Positions 22,601 to 33,139 are shown, counted from the stretch's first letter. The stretch is DNA of 64,000 nucleotides from Coenobita brevimanus (GCA_032717465.1 CM064669.1:43212267-43276266); one strand, 5' to 3'. Notes: a model not told the origin generated them from the letters alone. A program made the numbers and translations.

Positions 22601-22682
22601 AGCAGCAGCAGCACCAGCAGTAGTAGTCGTAGTAGTAGCAGTGATAATTGGTGGCGGCGGCGGCCGCGGCAGCAGCAGCACC
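22601..22682. repeat. compound AGC/AGT/GGC trinucleotide repeat
   Basis: Successive short runs of AGC, AGT and GGC, ending in AGCAGCAGCAGCACC. Confidence 0.9.
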
Positions 22683-23811
22683 AAATGTCATGGACTATAT
22701 TTGTGGTATACGATCGTACATCGTACTGACGACTTAATCAATATACAAGTGCAGTATACTGTAGAAACACAGCAGAGGGAGAATGGTCGAGTACGCACAC
22801 ACGAAACACAAACCAAACTAGAAAAGCACGCACAGCTCGCATACCCCTGAGAACACCAATAAAATTTATGAATTACTGTTGTATTTCTTCTTTCCTACCA
22901 GACGAATACTTCTCAGGGCTCACACAGTAAATTCTACGGTCTAAGTCTGCCTTTTTACACATTCTCACACGGGGCATGCCTCCGCCAACGCCAATAAATT
23001 TTTTTATTACTGCACCGGGAACTCCATCTCAGAAACTAATGAACTCTTCCTTGACCCACTGCCCACATATCACTCGGATTACACCGAAATCCAACGGTAA
23101 CTTTTTGAAATATCAGGAAACACGAACACACAAACAGACACAGGTAAATACACAGCCTCCATCCAACAGTTAGCAGATGTACTAAGCAACGGAAAAAGAC
23201 AAGAAAAAGGAAGAAAGGGGGACATCTAACACATGGGACTAAATGCATAGGCTGGGAGTCTAACAGTGGAAAGAATAAATGTAGTTTAGATAATTAGGAA
23301 ATATAAAAGAAAATATAAAAAATGTGGTAAGTAAACTAGCAGTAAAAAAAATGAGGAGAGAAAATGAATAAAGAAGGATGCTTAAACTGTACAGTAAACG
23401 TGTAATGGTGAGAAAAGATGCATTGCGGCGCTTAGCCTGGGTGCTCATCTTAACTGAGACCTTTGAGCCTACGGTGGGATATATCCTGGGATAACAGGCC
23501 ACTGCATCATCAAGGATACCCGAGGTGTTATCCAAGGTGCCTACTAACCCAGAGACAGATATGGGCTACTGAATTGAGCGGCGGAAACTGCCCCCACTAA
23601 ATGAACAGGAACTGATCAACGGAAATAAAATCAAGTATCTAAAACTCTAATCGAATTAGTAAGCGAAACATGACAAAAAAGATAAAGAAAAAAGGGGAAA
23701 ACTAGAAAATAAGTGGAAATATAACCACAGGGCAACGAATAGGAGGGTAATGAGATGAGCTTGGTAAACAAAGGAATTGGAGGTATGGTATGAACGTTTG
23801 GTGGGAGGTGG
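22683..23811. other. non-coding; 22970-23100 may be a dispersed-repeat fragment on the minus strand
   Basis: On the minus strand a segment ends with CGTTGGCGGAGGCATGCCCC, like the GGCGGAGG-terminated repeats elsewhere in the window. The rest is AT-rich DNA with no supported gene. Confidence 0.35.
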
Positions 23812-23857
23812 GGCGGGGATGGGGAAGTACACTCGGCGGGGATGGGGAAGTACACTC
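23812..23857. repeat. 23-bp tandem duplication
   Basis: GGCGGGGATGGGGAAGTACA plus CTC occurs twice in a row with no difference (23812 and 23835). A 26-A run follows at 23975-24000. Confidence 0.92.
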
Positions 23858-24006
23858 GGTGAGAATGAGTGCTGCTGGATTAGTGCCTTGACTGCAATGG
23901 TTTATTGTACAATGTCCCTCAAGGACGAAAGTGTCGGGCGCGAGAGATGTGTTAAAAATAATGCAAGCGGGATTAAAAAAAAAAAAAAAAAAAAAAAAAA
24001 GGGTAA

Positions 24007-24011
24007 GACGG
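24007..24011. repeat. target-site duplication GACGG, left copy
   Basis: GACGG directly abuts the left LTR and recurs directly after the right LTR at 33135-33139. Five base pairs is usual for Ty3/gypsy integration. Confidence 0.9.
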
Positions 24012-24992
24012 TGTCACGGGGTTTGAAAAATAAAAGCAGTTATTAAAAATAATGATAATGATATTGAAGAGCAAGGACAATGATTGTCTTGCTACATCAA
24101 GCAATGATTCTTAACGCTGGCTTACTTCGCCGATTTTTTTTTCAGAACGAGAATTTATAAACTTTCTCAACAGTACACAGCAGAGACTAATTACTCAATT
24201 GCTGTCTATTAGTACTGTTAGCCTCTGGAGAAAGTTACTTCACCCCTGACAATAAATAACTAATACTAATAATAAATCAGGTTCTTGCTGATGCTTAACT
24301 CCTAGGAGGCACAACGGATTTTAAGCTTAATACACAAGACTGGCATAAGTACCAATTATGAATGCAAACGTTTATGCAAGCTAGGAGCTATAAGAGAAAT
24401 AAGCTTAACTGCGGAGAAATGAAACAAGAGTTTACATTACATTAAGCTCAAGCAAAAGAACTGTTAAATTTATTGATTACAAAATAAATTTAACGTTACA
24501 ATTCAAAATCAAATTAATGAGATCGCACTCACTCACTCACACACGAGCTAAATTCTTACGCCTAGGAAAAACACCTTAATTAAACTCTTAAGATTAGAAA
24601 ATACAAAAAGGAAATACTAGTCGATGAATGCTTTGTATCACCAAGGTGGGAGCACTGGGTAACTGTGATTCTAGTGGAGCTTGGGTTGACCTCTCACTTC
24701 TGGAGCACAGGACCTCTCTCCGTCAGAGCAACAACTGGACTAAGTCGTGGGAAAACAAGGGGAGCAGTAGGCCGCATTTTTTAACGGTCGAGTGAGCGAA
24801 ACGCGCCCAAAACAAATCGCTCAGCGGAAGCGCTAATGTCTCACACAGAGACGATCACGTATGACAATGAAAAATTGATTTGACAAAGCTTCCGTCCGAA
24901 TGAGCGGTTAACTGAACGATAAACAGTGAGTTTTCCACTAATAGTTCGTGGCTTCTCACAAAAGGGAAATGTCGCGAATTTGATTCGTGACA
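24012..24992 (-). repeat. 3' LTR of the complete element (981 bp)
   Basis: It starts TGTCACG and ends CGTGACA, a perfect 7-bp terminal inverted repeat. It matches the LTR at 32149-33134 almost base for base. It is the 3' LTR because the coding direction is minus. Confidence 0.95.
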
Positions 24993-25004
24993 TTACGCCC
25001 CTAC
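24993..25004 (-). other. polypurine-like tract next to the 3' LTR
   Basis: On the minus strand, AGGGGCGTAA lies immediately upstream of the 3' LTR. It is an imperfect purine tract but sits in the correct place for plus-strand priming. Confidence 0.5.
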
Positions 25005-25035
25005 AAAATTAAATTTTTCCTTATGGGAAAAAATT

Positions 25036-25039
<4 letters not shown>

Positions 25040-25096
<57 letters not shown>
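25040..25096. repeat. (AT)n microsatellite
   Basis: A TA run within the non-coding 3' region of the element. Confidence 0.95.
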
Positions 25097-25104
<8 letters not shown>

Positions 25105-25629
25105 CCTAAGTCATTCACACAAGATTCACACTGTGGTGTGTGTGCTATCCTGCTACAGGAGAAAGTCGCAGTCGCCAGTGAGCGAAAAAACCTCGTATTT
25201 ACGTTAATAGAAGCAAGCTTGAGGGAAAAACTCTGTGATGACGGTGAAAATCCTGTACTCAGGTCAAACTGAGCGAAAAGTTGCTACATTTACACTGACA
25301 ACTAATTGTTGTGTAGCGTGGTGTATGTAATACACGGTGTAGGTGTGACAGTTGTAGTGTAACTGTACCCACGTGTAAAATGACATAGTAAATAATAATA
25401 TGGCGACGACGAAGGCAGAGGAGAAGAGGCGGCAGCATGCGGCAGACGATCAGCTGGCCCGCACAGCAAAACTGCTACACCCATTGCTGTACCTGCAAAC
25501 CAATTGAGGTGGAGCATCAAAAGTGTCAATGAGACAAAATTTTATTATGTTACAATTACTCTCTCTGCCTAGCAGTCAGTGCTACGACGTACATTCGAGG
25601 TCGTCATTAATTATAGCACACGATTATGG
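25097..25629. other. non-coding 3' region of the complete element
   Basis: No recognised domain. I looked for an envelope-like frame on the minus strand and found none longer than about 75 codons. Confidence 0.5.
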
Positions 25630-25817
25630 TCGGCAAGTTGAGAATCCTTGTGCAAACTCAGGTCTTCCATAGCCTCGAACTGCACACGGGTCCTCAACCT
25701 GTGCCTTAACCTACAGTACTTATATTAATATCGAGAAGCTGAGAATCCTTGTGCAAACTCGGGTCTCCCATAGCCTCTAGTCGCCTCTGCGAAGTTCTCT
25801 CTCGAACTTCCCCCTTA

Positions 25818-25825
25818 ACCTACAG
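25818..25825. repeat. 8-bp target-site duplication ACCTACAG, left copy
   Basis: It directly abuts CAGTACTC, the left end of the nested element, and recurs at 26467-26474. The sequence belongs to the tandem repeat unit. Confidence 0.88.
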
Positions 25826-26466
25826 CAGTACTCTTCTACCTTTTTTGGCGTCGTCCACCCCTGGTGTTGAATTGGTAAAAGCTGTCCACCCCAATCGGTT
25901 AACTGTATAATCCCATGATCCTAACCTTATATATTTATTTTTTTAGATTCTTGAAAGTACAAATATGTAGGCAAGTAAAAGCGATTTCACTCATTATAAA
26001 TTTGCAGTTTATTATTTTTCCATTATGCATTTCATATGATTACATAATGCAGTCTCATTACAAGAGAAAATACAACATCAGTGCAGTTTTCAAAAAATGG
26101 CATCTCTCCTAATGAAGCAAAGCAATAAGCAATATTGCGCATAATATGTGTTGTATTTGATATATTCCAAAAATCAAATTATTCTTCATTTATAATCTAC
26201 ATATGCAGGAAAAATAGTTTCATTCACTTTTTCAATTTCCAAATTTTAGTTATAAATTCTTCCATATAATTATTCATTCATTCAAAATGCATCAGTGTAA
26301 GGTGTTTGATAATCATTTGGGTCTTATTATTTATTTCTTCTTTTTTATTCTATCCATATATGGTAATGATCTGGTCCACCCTCTGTCCACCCAAAGAAAG
26401 CTGTCCACCCCACACTGAATTTCGTCCACCCTAAGGTGGACCGTCCACCTAGGTTGAATAGCACTG
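25826..26466. mobile_element. non-autonomous hAT-like DNA transposon (MITE-like), 641 bp
   Basis: The ends CAGTACTCTTCTACC and, on the other strand, CAGTGCTATTCAACC match at 12 of 15 positions. A perfect 8-bp duplication (ACCTACAG) flanks it. CAG termini and an 8-bp duplication are hAT hallmarks. Near both ends the motif GTCCACC is repeated, two copies on the left and about six on the right including one inverted, consistent with subterminal transposase sites. The AT-rich interior has no transposase. It interrupts one unit of the 106-bp array and can be excised on paper to restore an uninterrupted unit. Confidence 0.85.
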
Positions 26467-26474
26467 ACCTACAG
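26467..26474. repeat. 8-bp target-site duplication ACCTACAG, right copy
   Basis: Identical to 25818-25825; the tandem array resumes here. Confidence 0.88.
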
Positions 26475-27165
26475 TACTTATATTAGTATCGGGGAGCTGA
26501 GAATCCTTGTGCAAACTCGGGTCTTCCATAGCCTCAAGTCGCCTCTGCGGAGTTCTCACTTCCCCCTTAACCTACAGTACTTATATTAGTATCGGGGAGC
26601 TGAGAATCCTTGTGCAAACTCAGGTCTTCCATAGCCTCGAGTCGCCTCTGCGGAGTTCTCTCTCGAACTTCCCCCTTAACCTACAGTACTTATATTAGCA
26701 TCGGGGAGCTGAGAATCCTTGTGCAAACTTGGGTCTTCCATAGCCTCAAGTCGCCTCTGCGGAGTTCTCACTTCCCCCTTAACCTACAGTACTTATATTA
26801 GCATCGGGGAGCTGAGAATCCTTGTGCAAACTCGGGTCTTCCATAGCCATGAGTCGCCTCTGCGGAGTTCTCTCTCGAACTTCCCCCTTAACCTACAGTA
26901 CTTATATTAGCATCGGGGAGCTGAGAATCCTTGTGCAAACTCGGGTCTTCCGTAGCCTCGAGTCGCCTCTGCGGAGTTCTCTCTTGAACTTCCCCCTTAA
27001 CCTACAGTACACATGTATGTACAGGCCCTGGACATACTGTGTCCTGTGGGGCCAACAAGTGAGACATCAGGTCTACACTTTTGACTGGGAACCAGGCTGG
27101 TCCTTGGATTACTCAAATCTCTGAGGATGCCTATCACGGAACCCAGCATACAACAACTGCCCATG

Positions 27166-28359
27166 TTAGTCAGCAGTTAGCAGGCGAGACATCAGGTCTG
27201 CACCTACGTTATCACTTCCCTTGATGTATCTCACAACAAGGTTAAACTGCTGTAAATACAGTGTCCAGCGTGTCAATCTTGCATTAGCTGTCTTGGTCGT
27301 GCTAAGACTAGTGAGTGGCATATGGTCAGAGTCCAGAACAAATGATGCCCCAGATAAATAATAATAATATTTTTTAACACCATCAACCACAGCCAAGAGT
27401 TCCTTCTCAACAGTACTGTAATTCCTCTCGGCGGTTTTTAGCCTACGGCTGTGGTATGCCACTGGGAAGATTCCACCTTCCGATTCCTGCATCAATACGG
27501 CACCTACTCCATCTTGTGAAGCATCAGTGCGCAGTATGAAAGGTTTGCTGGAATCAGGCAACTGCAAGATAGGCTCCTTGCACAACATATTCTTGAGGGT
27601 GGCAAAAGATCTCTCTTGCGCTTCTCCCCATTCAGTGGTGTTTGGAGCATATTTCCGTAGCACTTCGTACAACGGTTGGGCAATGAGAGCAAAGTTGGGG
27701 ATAAAACTCCTATAATATCCCACTAGGCCAAGAAATGCCCTAACCTGTTTCTTGGTCACGGGTCTCGGGGCTTCTCTAACCTTCCTGATCTTGTCACCCT
27801 GACACCTGCAGTGATTGTTGCCAACAATATGGCCGAGGAACTCCACCTCACTGTGAGGAATCTTGCATTTGCTAGGCTTCACAGTCATGTTGAAACTCTG
27901 GAGTCTACTGAAGACAATTTCCAAGAGTCTGAGGTGCTCCTCCAACGTGGCGGAATGAACGAGGACATCGTCAACGAACATTTCTACTCCTACAGTACCA
28001 TGGAGCACTTGTCTCATGGCACGATTGAATACTGCTGGGGAATTGGTAAGTCCAAATGGGAGGACTTTATACTGGTACAACCCTCCAGGAGTAGCAAAGG
28101 CAGTGAACTGACGACTCTCAGGATGAAGGGGAATCTGGAAGAAACCCTTCGCTAGGTCGAGCTTCGTGAAATATCGTGACCCTGCCAGCTTGGAGAAGAT
28201 GGCAATATGGTCACCCATTGGCTCAGCATCCACTTTGGTGATTGCATTGAGCCTTCTATAGTCGCCACAAATCCTGACTCCACCATCTTTCTTGCGGACT
28301 ACTACCATCGGACTACAGTAAAGAGGTGAGGACTTTTCGATAATGCCTGCAGTCTCCAT
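27166..28359 (-). pseudogene. reverse transcriptase and RNase H part of pol
   Basis: A 397-codon stretch open to the pol stop TAA. RT carries KLDLAKGFFQIPL with the first catalytic Asp and FVDD (27967-27978) with the two others, in place of the usual YIDD. The LGHIV and GLVGYYRSFIPNF blocks of Ty3/gypsy RT follow. RNase H begins with LRTDASQDGVG and contains the Glu of VEKELLAVV, the Asp of LDSDH and the final Asp of NVGADLMSRL, so its active site looks complete. The RT start lies upstream of the first Met, across the in-frame TGA at 28393-28395. Nothing follows except non-coding DNA and the LTR, so RT-RH is the last part of pol. Confidence 0.92.
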
Positions 28360-28392
28360 GTCAGCAATTTCCTTATCTACTGCATCCTGTAG

Positions 28393-28866
28393 TCACATGG
28401 GAATCGGATATGGCTTAACCTTTATAGGAGCATTGCTGGTCAACTCAATTTTATGACACACAACCTTTGCAAGTCTAGGTTGATTTGAGAAAACATTAGC
28501 ATACTGACAGAGCAGTGACCATAAGGCATTTTGGTCTCCTACTGCTAAGTCAGGGTTAAGTACAACATCTCCGACAGTCTCTTCCTGACAGGACTGAGCG
28601 GTTAAGGGCTCATCATCATGGTCATCAGCTGGGATCACCGCGGCTGCCCCGGTTTCTTCCAGTGGCTGGTCACTATCATCAGCTACTCGTAGGCCAGTCT
28701 CCTCGGGGTCTGACTCATGATAAGCCTTCAACATGTTAATGTGGAACCTTTTACGAAGATTCCCCATCTGAATTATGTAGTTGAGGTCTGAAATGCGCTC
28801 TACTACATCAAATGGACCCTTCCACTGCGCCAACAACTTGTTCTGGGCAGTGGGGAGTAATACCAA
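28393..28866 (-). pseudogene. integrase C-terminal module (GPF) and linker to RT
   Basis: Same frame as the RT part, separated from it by TGA at 28393-28395. It contains WKGPFDVVERI and RKRFHINMLKAYH, the GPY/F-type end of Ty3/gypsy integrase. An acidic linker of about 80 residues follows, then VKPYPIPM, the usual lead-in to RT. No chromodomain is visible. Confidence 0.85.
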
Positions 28867-28947
28867 GCATTTATCGCCTGGACTAAACTTCCGAAGCTTT
28901 GCCTTCTTATCATAATAAGCCTTTTGAACTTCACGCGCCTTGATCAG

Positions 28948-29835
28948 TTATTCCTTAGCTAACTCGCACGTCGACTGGAGGCGGTCAGCCAAATCAAGGA
29001 CGTAGGTGTAGGTGGTCTTGACTTCAGGGTCGGGTTCTTCATCGTCCCATAACTCACGAAGGACTTGAAGTGGGCCCCGGACCGACCTCCCATACACCAG
29101 TTCAAAGGGTGAGAATTTAAATGAATGCTGTGGGGCTTCCCGATAAGCAAATAGAAGAGGAGCAATGAACCGCGGCCATTCCTTTGGCTGTTCGGCGGTC
29201 ATGCGCCTCAACATCTTGAGAGTTCCATTGAACCTCTCACACAACCCGTTACACATGGGATGATACGGCGTAGTTCGTAAGCCTCAGATGGACAGCAACC
29301 TGAACGCTTCGTTCATCATTGCTGAAGTGAACTGCGAACCCCGGTCGCTTAAGACCTCCTTAGGGATACCTACACGACAGAACACTTCAATTAATGCCTC
29401 AGCAACAGTGACGGCCTCTATATTCTTAAGGGCCACGGCTTCAGGCCACCGTGTGCTGAAATCAACAATAGTGAGGATATACTTTGATCCATCACTAGCC
29501 CTAGGGGAGATTGGCCCAACTATGTCAACTACTACTCTCTCGAACGGTTCAGAGATTATAGGCATTGGCTTCAATGGCGCAGGACGGACACGTCCCCGGT
29601 CAGTGGTATGCTGACACACATCACAGGAACGTACGAGCCTCGTTATTTCCCGTCCCATTCCTGGCCAGAAAAAGTCAGCATGGATGCGGTCAGAGGTCTT
29701 CTTTTGACCCATGTGACCTCCCATCACTGAACAATGATCTAATTCAAACACTGCTCGGCGATACTTTGCAGGAACGACAAACTGCAGTCGAACCTCACCC
29801 TGGGGTGTCTGTGACTCACAGTACAGCCGTCCTCA
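28948..29835 (-). pseudogene. integrase core, broken by stops
   Basis: In one frame from about 29832 down. Counting from 29751, the zinc finger is H6, H13, C43, C46. The catalytic residues are D76, D136 and E172, with 35 residues between the last two. An in-frame TGA (29284-29286) falls between D136 and E172, and a TAA (28948-28950) just after the core. TGA at 29833-29835 separates it from the protease part. All catalytic residues are present, so the stops are the only visible damage. Confidence 0.9.
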
Positions 29836-30600
29836 CTTACGAAGGAACCTGGCTTGTCCTCCCCATGAATACTTGATCACTTTACCCTCCAGCTTCTTGC
29901 GCACTGAGGCAAGTGTCGAGTCAGTCTGTTGCTCTTGGACAACATCTTGACTACGAATCAGATCTTGCGGCGTTGCGACGGTCAATGGAGTGACGCGATT
30001 AGGAGCCTTGGCCATGGCTCGTGTTATCACAGCAGCCGAAGTCTGAGTAGCAACATCTATGGCGCAACTATTTTTGATGCCAGCTATGTTGCCTAATATG
30101 AGGTCAAATAAAGGTTCTGGCATGACAACTGCAGCTGTCAGGCCAGTGAAAAATGGAGACGCCACCTGGATACATGCCTCAGGGAACAATCTCACTGATC
30201 CATCAATAAGTCTAACTTGGATCTGTTGACCTGTATACTCATCAGGCCGAACTAAACTCTGCTTAACAGAGCAACCTGAGGAACCATTGTCCCTCAGGAC
30301 ATTTACAGAAACACCTCCCACAGACCCTGGCTGAACAAGAAAGGCAGTGTTGATGGTGGAAGGGTCTGAGGAGGTAGCAGTCAGTCATTCACGAGACTGC
30401 GGAATAACCGATGCAGCAAACGTGGCGCCCTGGGAACTAGGTGTCTGAGGAGAGTTCATGGTCGGAGGGGGACTTGTGAACTGTTGGGAAGTACCTGTAC
30501 TGGTAGAGATGGCACCACCGGGTACTTGTGGAATGGAGGCTGCATTTGCCTCCTGCCTCCGATACACTAATTGACCTGACTGAGGGTTACGTGGCTTGTC
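29833..30600 (-). pseudogene. protease region of pol with preceding Q-rich linker
   Basis: A Q- and K-rich segment (about 30600-30720, upstream in reading sense) leads into Pro/Ser/Thr-rich sequence, then a retropepsin-like domain. The catalytic motif reads LRDNGSSG where DTG or DSG is usual. A FDLILGNI motif follows later. TGA at 30385-30387 lies just before the protease and TGA at 29833-29835 ends it. The Asn in place of Thr/Ser next to the catalytic Asp is unusual and may weaken activity. Confidence 0.75.
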
Positions 30601-30794
30601 CTTGTATTGCTGCTGCTGCTGCTTGGGGAACTGCTGCTGGTTGGGGTGCTTGTACCGTTTCCAAGCAGGCTGCTGTGTATTTTGCCCCTGGTCCTTCTGC
30701 GGTTTGCTTGGACCTTGGCCATTACTCTGAGAACGGCATGGTGCTGGGATTCAGTCTGTAACGGCTTCCCAGACTTGGCAGTATCTTTTCTGCT

Positions 30795-31735
30795 TCAGGT
30801 GTTTTGCTTACGAGCTTGATACCCGTATGCAGTAAAGAATGCGTCAGCCTTTTCTGCCATTTGGCTGGCATCTTTCACCTGGCAGATCTTAAGCTGTGCT
30901 ATGAGCTCAGCAGGCCACGACCTCTCTAGCTGTGTACGCAGCATAAGGTCAATTATCCCCTCACGCGTGGAAGGAGTTTCATCTTTCTCCATCCACTCAT
31001 TTAAGTAAGCTGTGAGACGATCAAGGAACTGAACAGCTGTCTCCTTGTCTTGGAGACGAGCTCGCATGAACTGAACTTTGGCGTCGTCTACTGTGAGACC
31101 ATACGCCTTAATGAGTGCAGCTTTCATCATCTCATATGTGAGATTGTCTCCACGAATTCTGTGGAGAATATCGAGGGCAGGGCCCTCAAATAGGCTAAGA
31201 AACTGAAGCCGCTTAGCTGCCTCATCCAGTTGATACATGTCTGCCATGTCCTCAAAACGAGCTATGTACGGCTCGATTCGCTCGCTTTCCTTGTATGAAG
31301 GAAGCTTGATGTATGGGGTCGCCAGGACTTGTGCAGGGAGAACGCTCGTGGAGCTTTGACCAACTGCACCAGATGTGTCTGAAGCCAAGGAATCTCGTTT
31401 GAGCTTCAGCACTTCAAGTTCATGTTTTTCGCGTGCTTCTCGCTCGGCACGTTCGTGTTCTCGTTCTCTCGTTCCTCACGCTGTTCTCGCTCGTGTTCTA
31501 AGTCGAGTTTGCGCTGTTTTTGCTCGTGTTCGCGCTGTTCTTGCTCGTATTTGCGCTCCTTTTTGCGTTCCTCACTCTGTTCTCGCTCGTATTCGCGCTG
31601 AATATTACGCTCTTCACGGGCATCATTCTCGCACTGCTGCTCCTGATTATGCCGTGAGAGTATATACTCTTTAATTTCGGTTGGGTCCGAAAGACCCATT
31701 TCTTTGGCTTCCTGTAAAAATACAGTAGTAGCCAT
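30795..31735 (-). pseudogene. gag, frameshifted
   Basis: It starts with ATG at 31735 (MATTVFLQEAKEMGL). A Glu/Arg/Gln-rich coiled coil follows to about 31460, where a one-base indel in repetitive GTTCTCG sequence shifts the frame. Gag then continues from 31412 with the region around LPSYKESERIEPYIARFED, a retrotransposon capsid fold, to a TGA at 30795-30797. A clear CCHC knuckle is not readable; CQV-type remnants lie in another frame near 30780. Pol lies in the -1 frame relative to gag, unlike the first element, where gag and pol share one frame. Confidence 0.8.
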
Positions 31736-32128
31736 GGCGCTAATTTATTAAGCAAACCGAAACTGAGTACTGACTGCTTCGCAAACGAATACTAATAAAC
31801 ACAAGTAAAGAGTACAGACACAAGCTAGTGGTGACCAGTCTTATCTAGTTAACTGGCAAAGATTAAAGCAAAAATGCAAATAACTGAGAACTCAATAATT
31901 AACACAATGGGTACGGCAGCTACCCAGGAGCGAATAAAATCATCTAGCGTTACCAAAAATAAAGTACTAAGTAAAGTTAGGTACTCTATGAATTAATAAA
32001 GCAAAAATTCACTTGCTAAATTAACGGTAAACACCAGTAAACTTGTGCCTATAAACTTTAATGATAAATTCCTAAATATGAACGAGTGAGTACTATCTCG
32101 TGAATAGCTTTAGATGCTAGGAGTTAAT
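31736..32128 (-). other. untranslated leader of the complete element
   Basis: About 400 bp between the PBS and the gag ATG. AT-rich, no long frame. Packaging signals may lie here, but none can be named. Confidence 0.5.
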
Positions 32129-32146
32129 ATCCTGGCGAGGTCGCCA
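32129..32146 (-). promoter_or_regulatory. primer binding site
   Basis: Two bases after the 5' LTR, the minus strand reads TGGCGACCTCGCCAGGAT. TGG pairs with the CCA end of a tRNA. The first eight bases resemble the 3' end of arthropod tRNA-Arg, but the full match cannot be confirmed without a tRNA set. Confidence 0.65.
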
Positions 32147-32148
32147 AT

Positions 32149-33134
32149 TGTCACGGGGTTTGAAAAATAAAAGCAGTTATTAAAAATAATGATAATGATA
32201 TTGAAGAGCAAGGACAATGATTGTCTTGCTACATCAAGCAATGATTCTTAACGCTGGCTTACTTCGCCGATTTTTTTTTTCAGAACGAGAATTTATAAAC
32301 TTTCTCAACAGTACACAGCAGAGACTAATTACTCAATTGCTGTCTATTAGTACTGTTAGCCTCTGGAGAAAGTTACTTCACCCCTGACAATAAATAACTA
32401 TTACTAATAATAAATCAGGTTCTTGCTGATGCTTAACTCCTAGGAGGCACAACGGATTTTAAGCTTAATACACAAGACTGGCATAAGTACCAATTATGAA
32501 TGCAAACGTTTATGCAAGCTAGGAGCTATAAGAGAAATAAGCTTAACTGCGGAGAAATGAAACAAGAGTTTACATTACATTAAGCTCAAGCAAAAGAACT
32601 GTTAAATTTATTGATTACAAAATAAATTTAACGTTACAATTCAAAATCAAATTAATGAGATCGCACTCACTCACTCACACACGAGCTAAATTCTTACGCC
32701 TAGGAAAAACACCTTAATTAAACTCTTAAGACTAGAAAATACAAAAAGGAAATACTAGTCGATGAATGCTTTGTATCACCAAGGTGGGAGCACTGGGTAA
32801 CTATGATTCTAGTGGGGCTTGGGTTGACCTCTCACTTCTGGAGCACAGGACCTCTCTCCGTCAGAGCAACAACTGGACTGAGTAAGTCGTGGGAAAACAA
32901 GGGGAGCAGTAGGCCGCATTTTTTAACGGTCGAGTGAGCGAAACGCGCCCAAAACAAATCGCTCAGCGGAAGCGCTAATGTCTCACACAGAGACAATCAC
33001 GCATGACAATGAAAAATTGATTTGACAAAGCTTCCGTCCGAATGAACGGTTAACTGAACGATAAACAGTGAGTTTTCCACTAATAGTTCGTGGCTTCTCA
33101 CAAAAGGGAAATGTCGCGAATTTGATTCGTGACA
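32149..33134 (-). repeat. 5' LTR of the complete element (986 bp)
   Basis: Nearly identical to 24012-24992: about seven substitutions, mostly transitions, a one-base T-run difference and a 4-bp insertion near 32880. A minus-strand AATAAA lies at 32607-32612. I could not place a convincing TATA box. Confidence 0.95.
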
Positions 33135-33139
33135 GACGG
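33135..33139. repeat. target-site duplication GACGG, right copy
   Basis: Perfect match to 24007-24011. Confidence 0.9.

Larger units (their letters stand above)
25630..27010. repeat. ~106-bp tandem repeat array inside the element, alternating 103- and 109-bp units
   Basis: Units contain GAGCTGAGAATCCTTGTGCA, a GTCTTCCATAGCCTC block and CCTACAGTACTTATATTA. In the main block, GAGCTGAGAAT starts at 26494, 26597, 26706, 26809 and 26918, spaced 103, 109, 103, 109. The long form carries an extra CTCTCGAA-like insert. Two more diverged units lie at about 25630-25825, separated from the main block by the nested hAT-like element. Confidence 0.92.
24012..33134 (-). mobile_element. complete LTR retrotransposon, Ty3/gypsy-type with gag-PR-INT-RT-RH order, 9.1 kb, coding parts broken
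   Basis: Both LTRs, a 5-bp target duplication, a PBS-like site and polypurine-like tract are present. Read on the minus strand, the order is LTR, leader, gag, protease, integrase with GPY/F-like end, RT, RNase H, a 2.2-kb non-coding 3' region, LTR. Integrase before RT is the Ty1/copia arrangement. Integrase, GPF module and RT are Ty3/gypsy-like, so a Gmr1-like placement is likely. The LTRs differ at about 7 substitutions and 2 indels over ~981 bp, so the insertion is young, but five in-frame stops in pol and at least one frameshift in gag inactivate it. A hAT-like element is nested in its 3' region. Confidence 0.93.

Noticed and set aside
25039..25529. Envelope-like gene between pol and the 3' LTR
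   Set aside because: No frame of useful length, signal peptide or membrane segment on the minus strand.
26507..27124. Series of 63-100 codon frames with a shared peptide
   Set aside because: They follow the 103/109-bp tandem array, which lies on the strand opposite to the element's genes.
27811..28155. 114-codon plus-strand frame opposite the RT
   Set aside because: A shadow of the RT coding strand.
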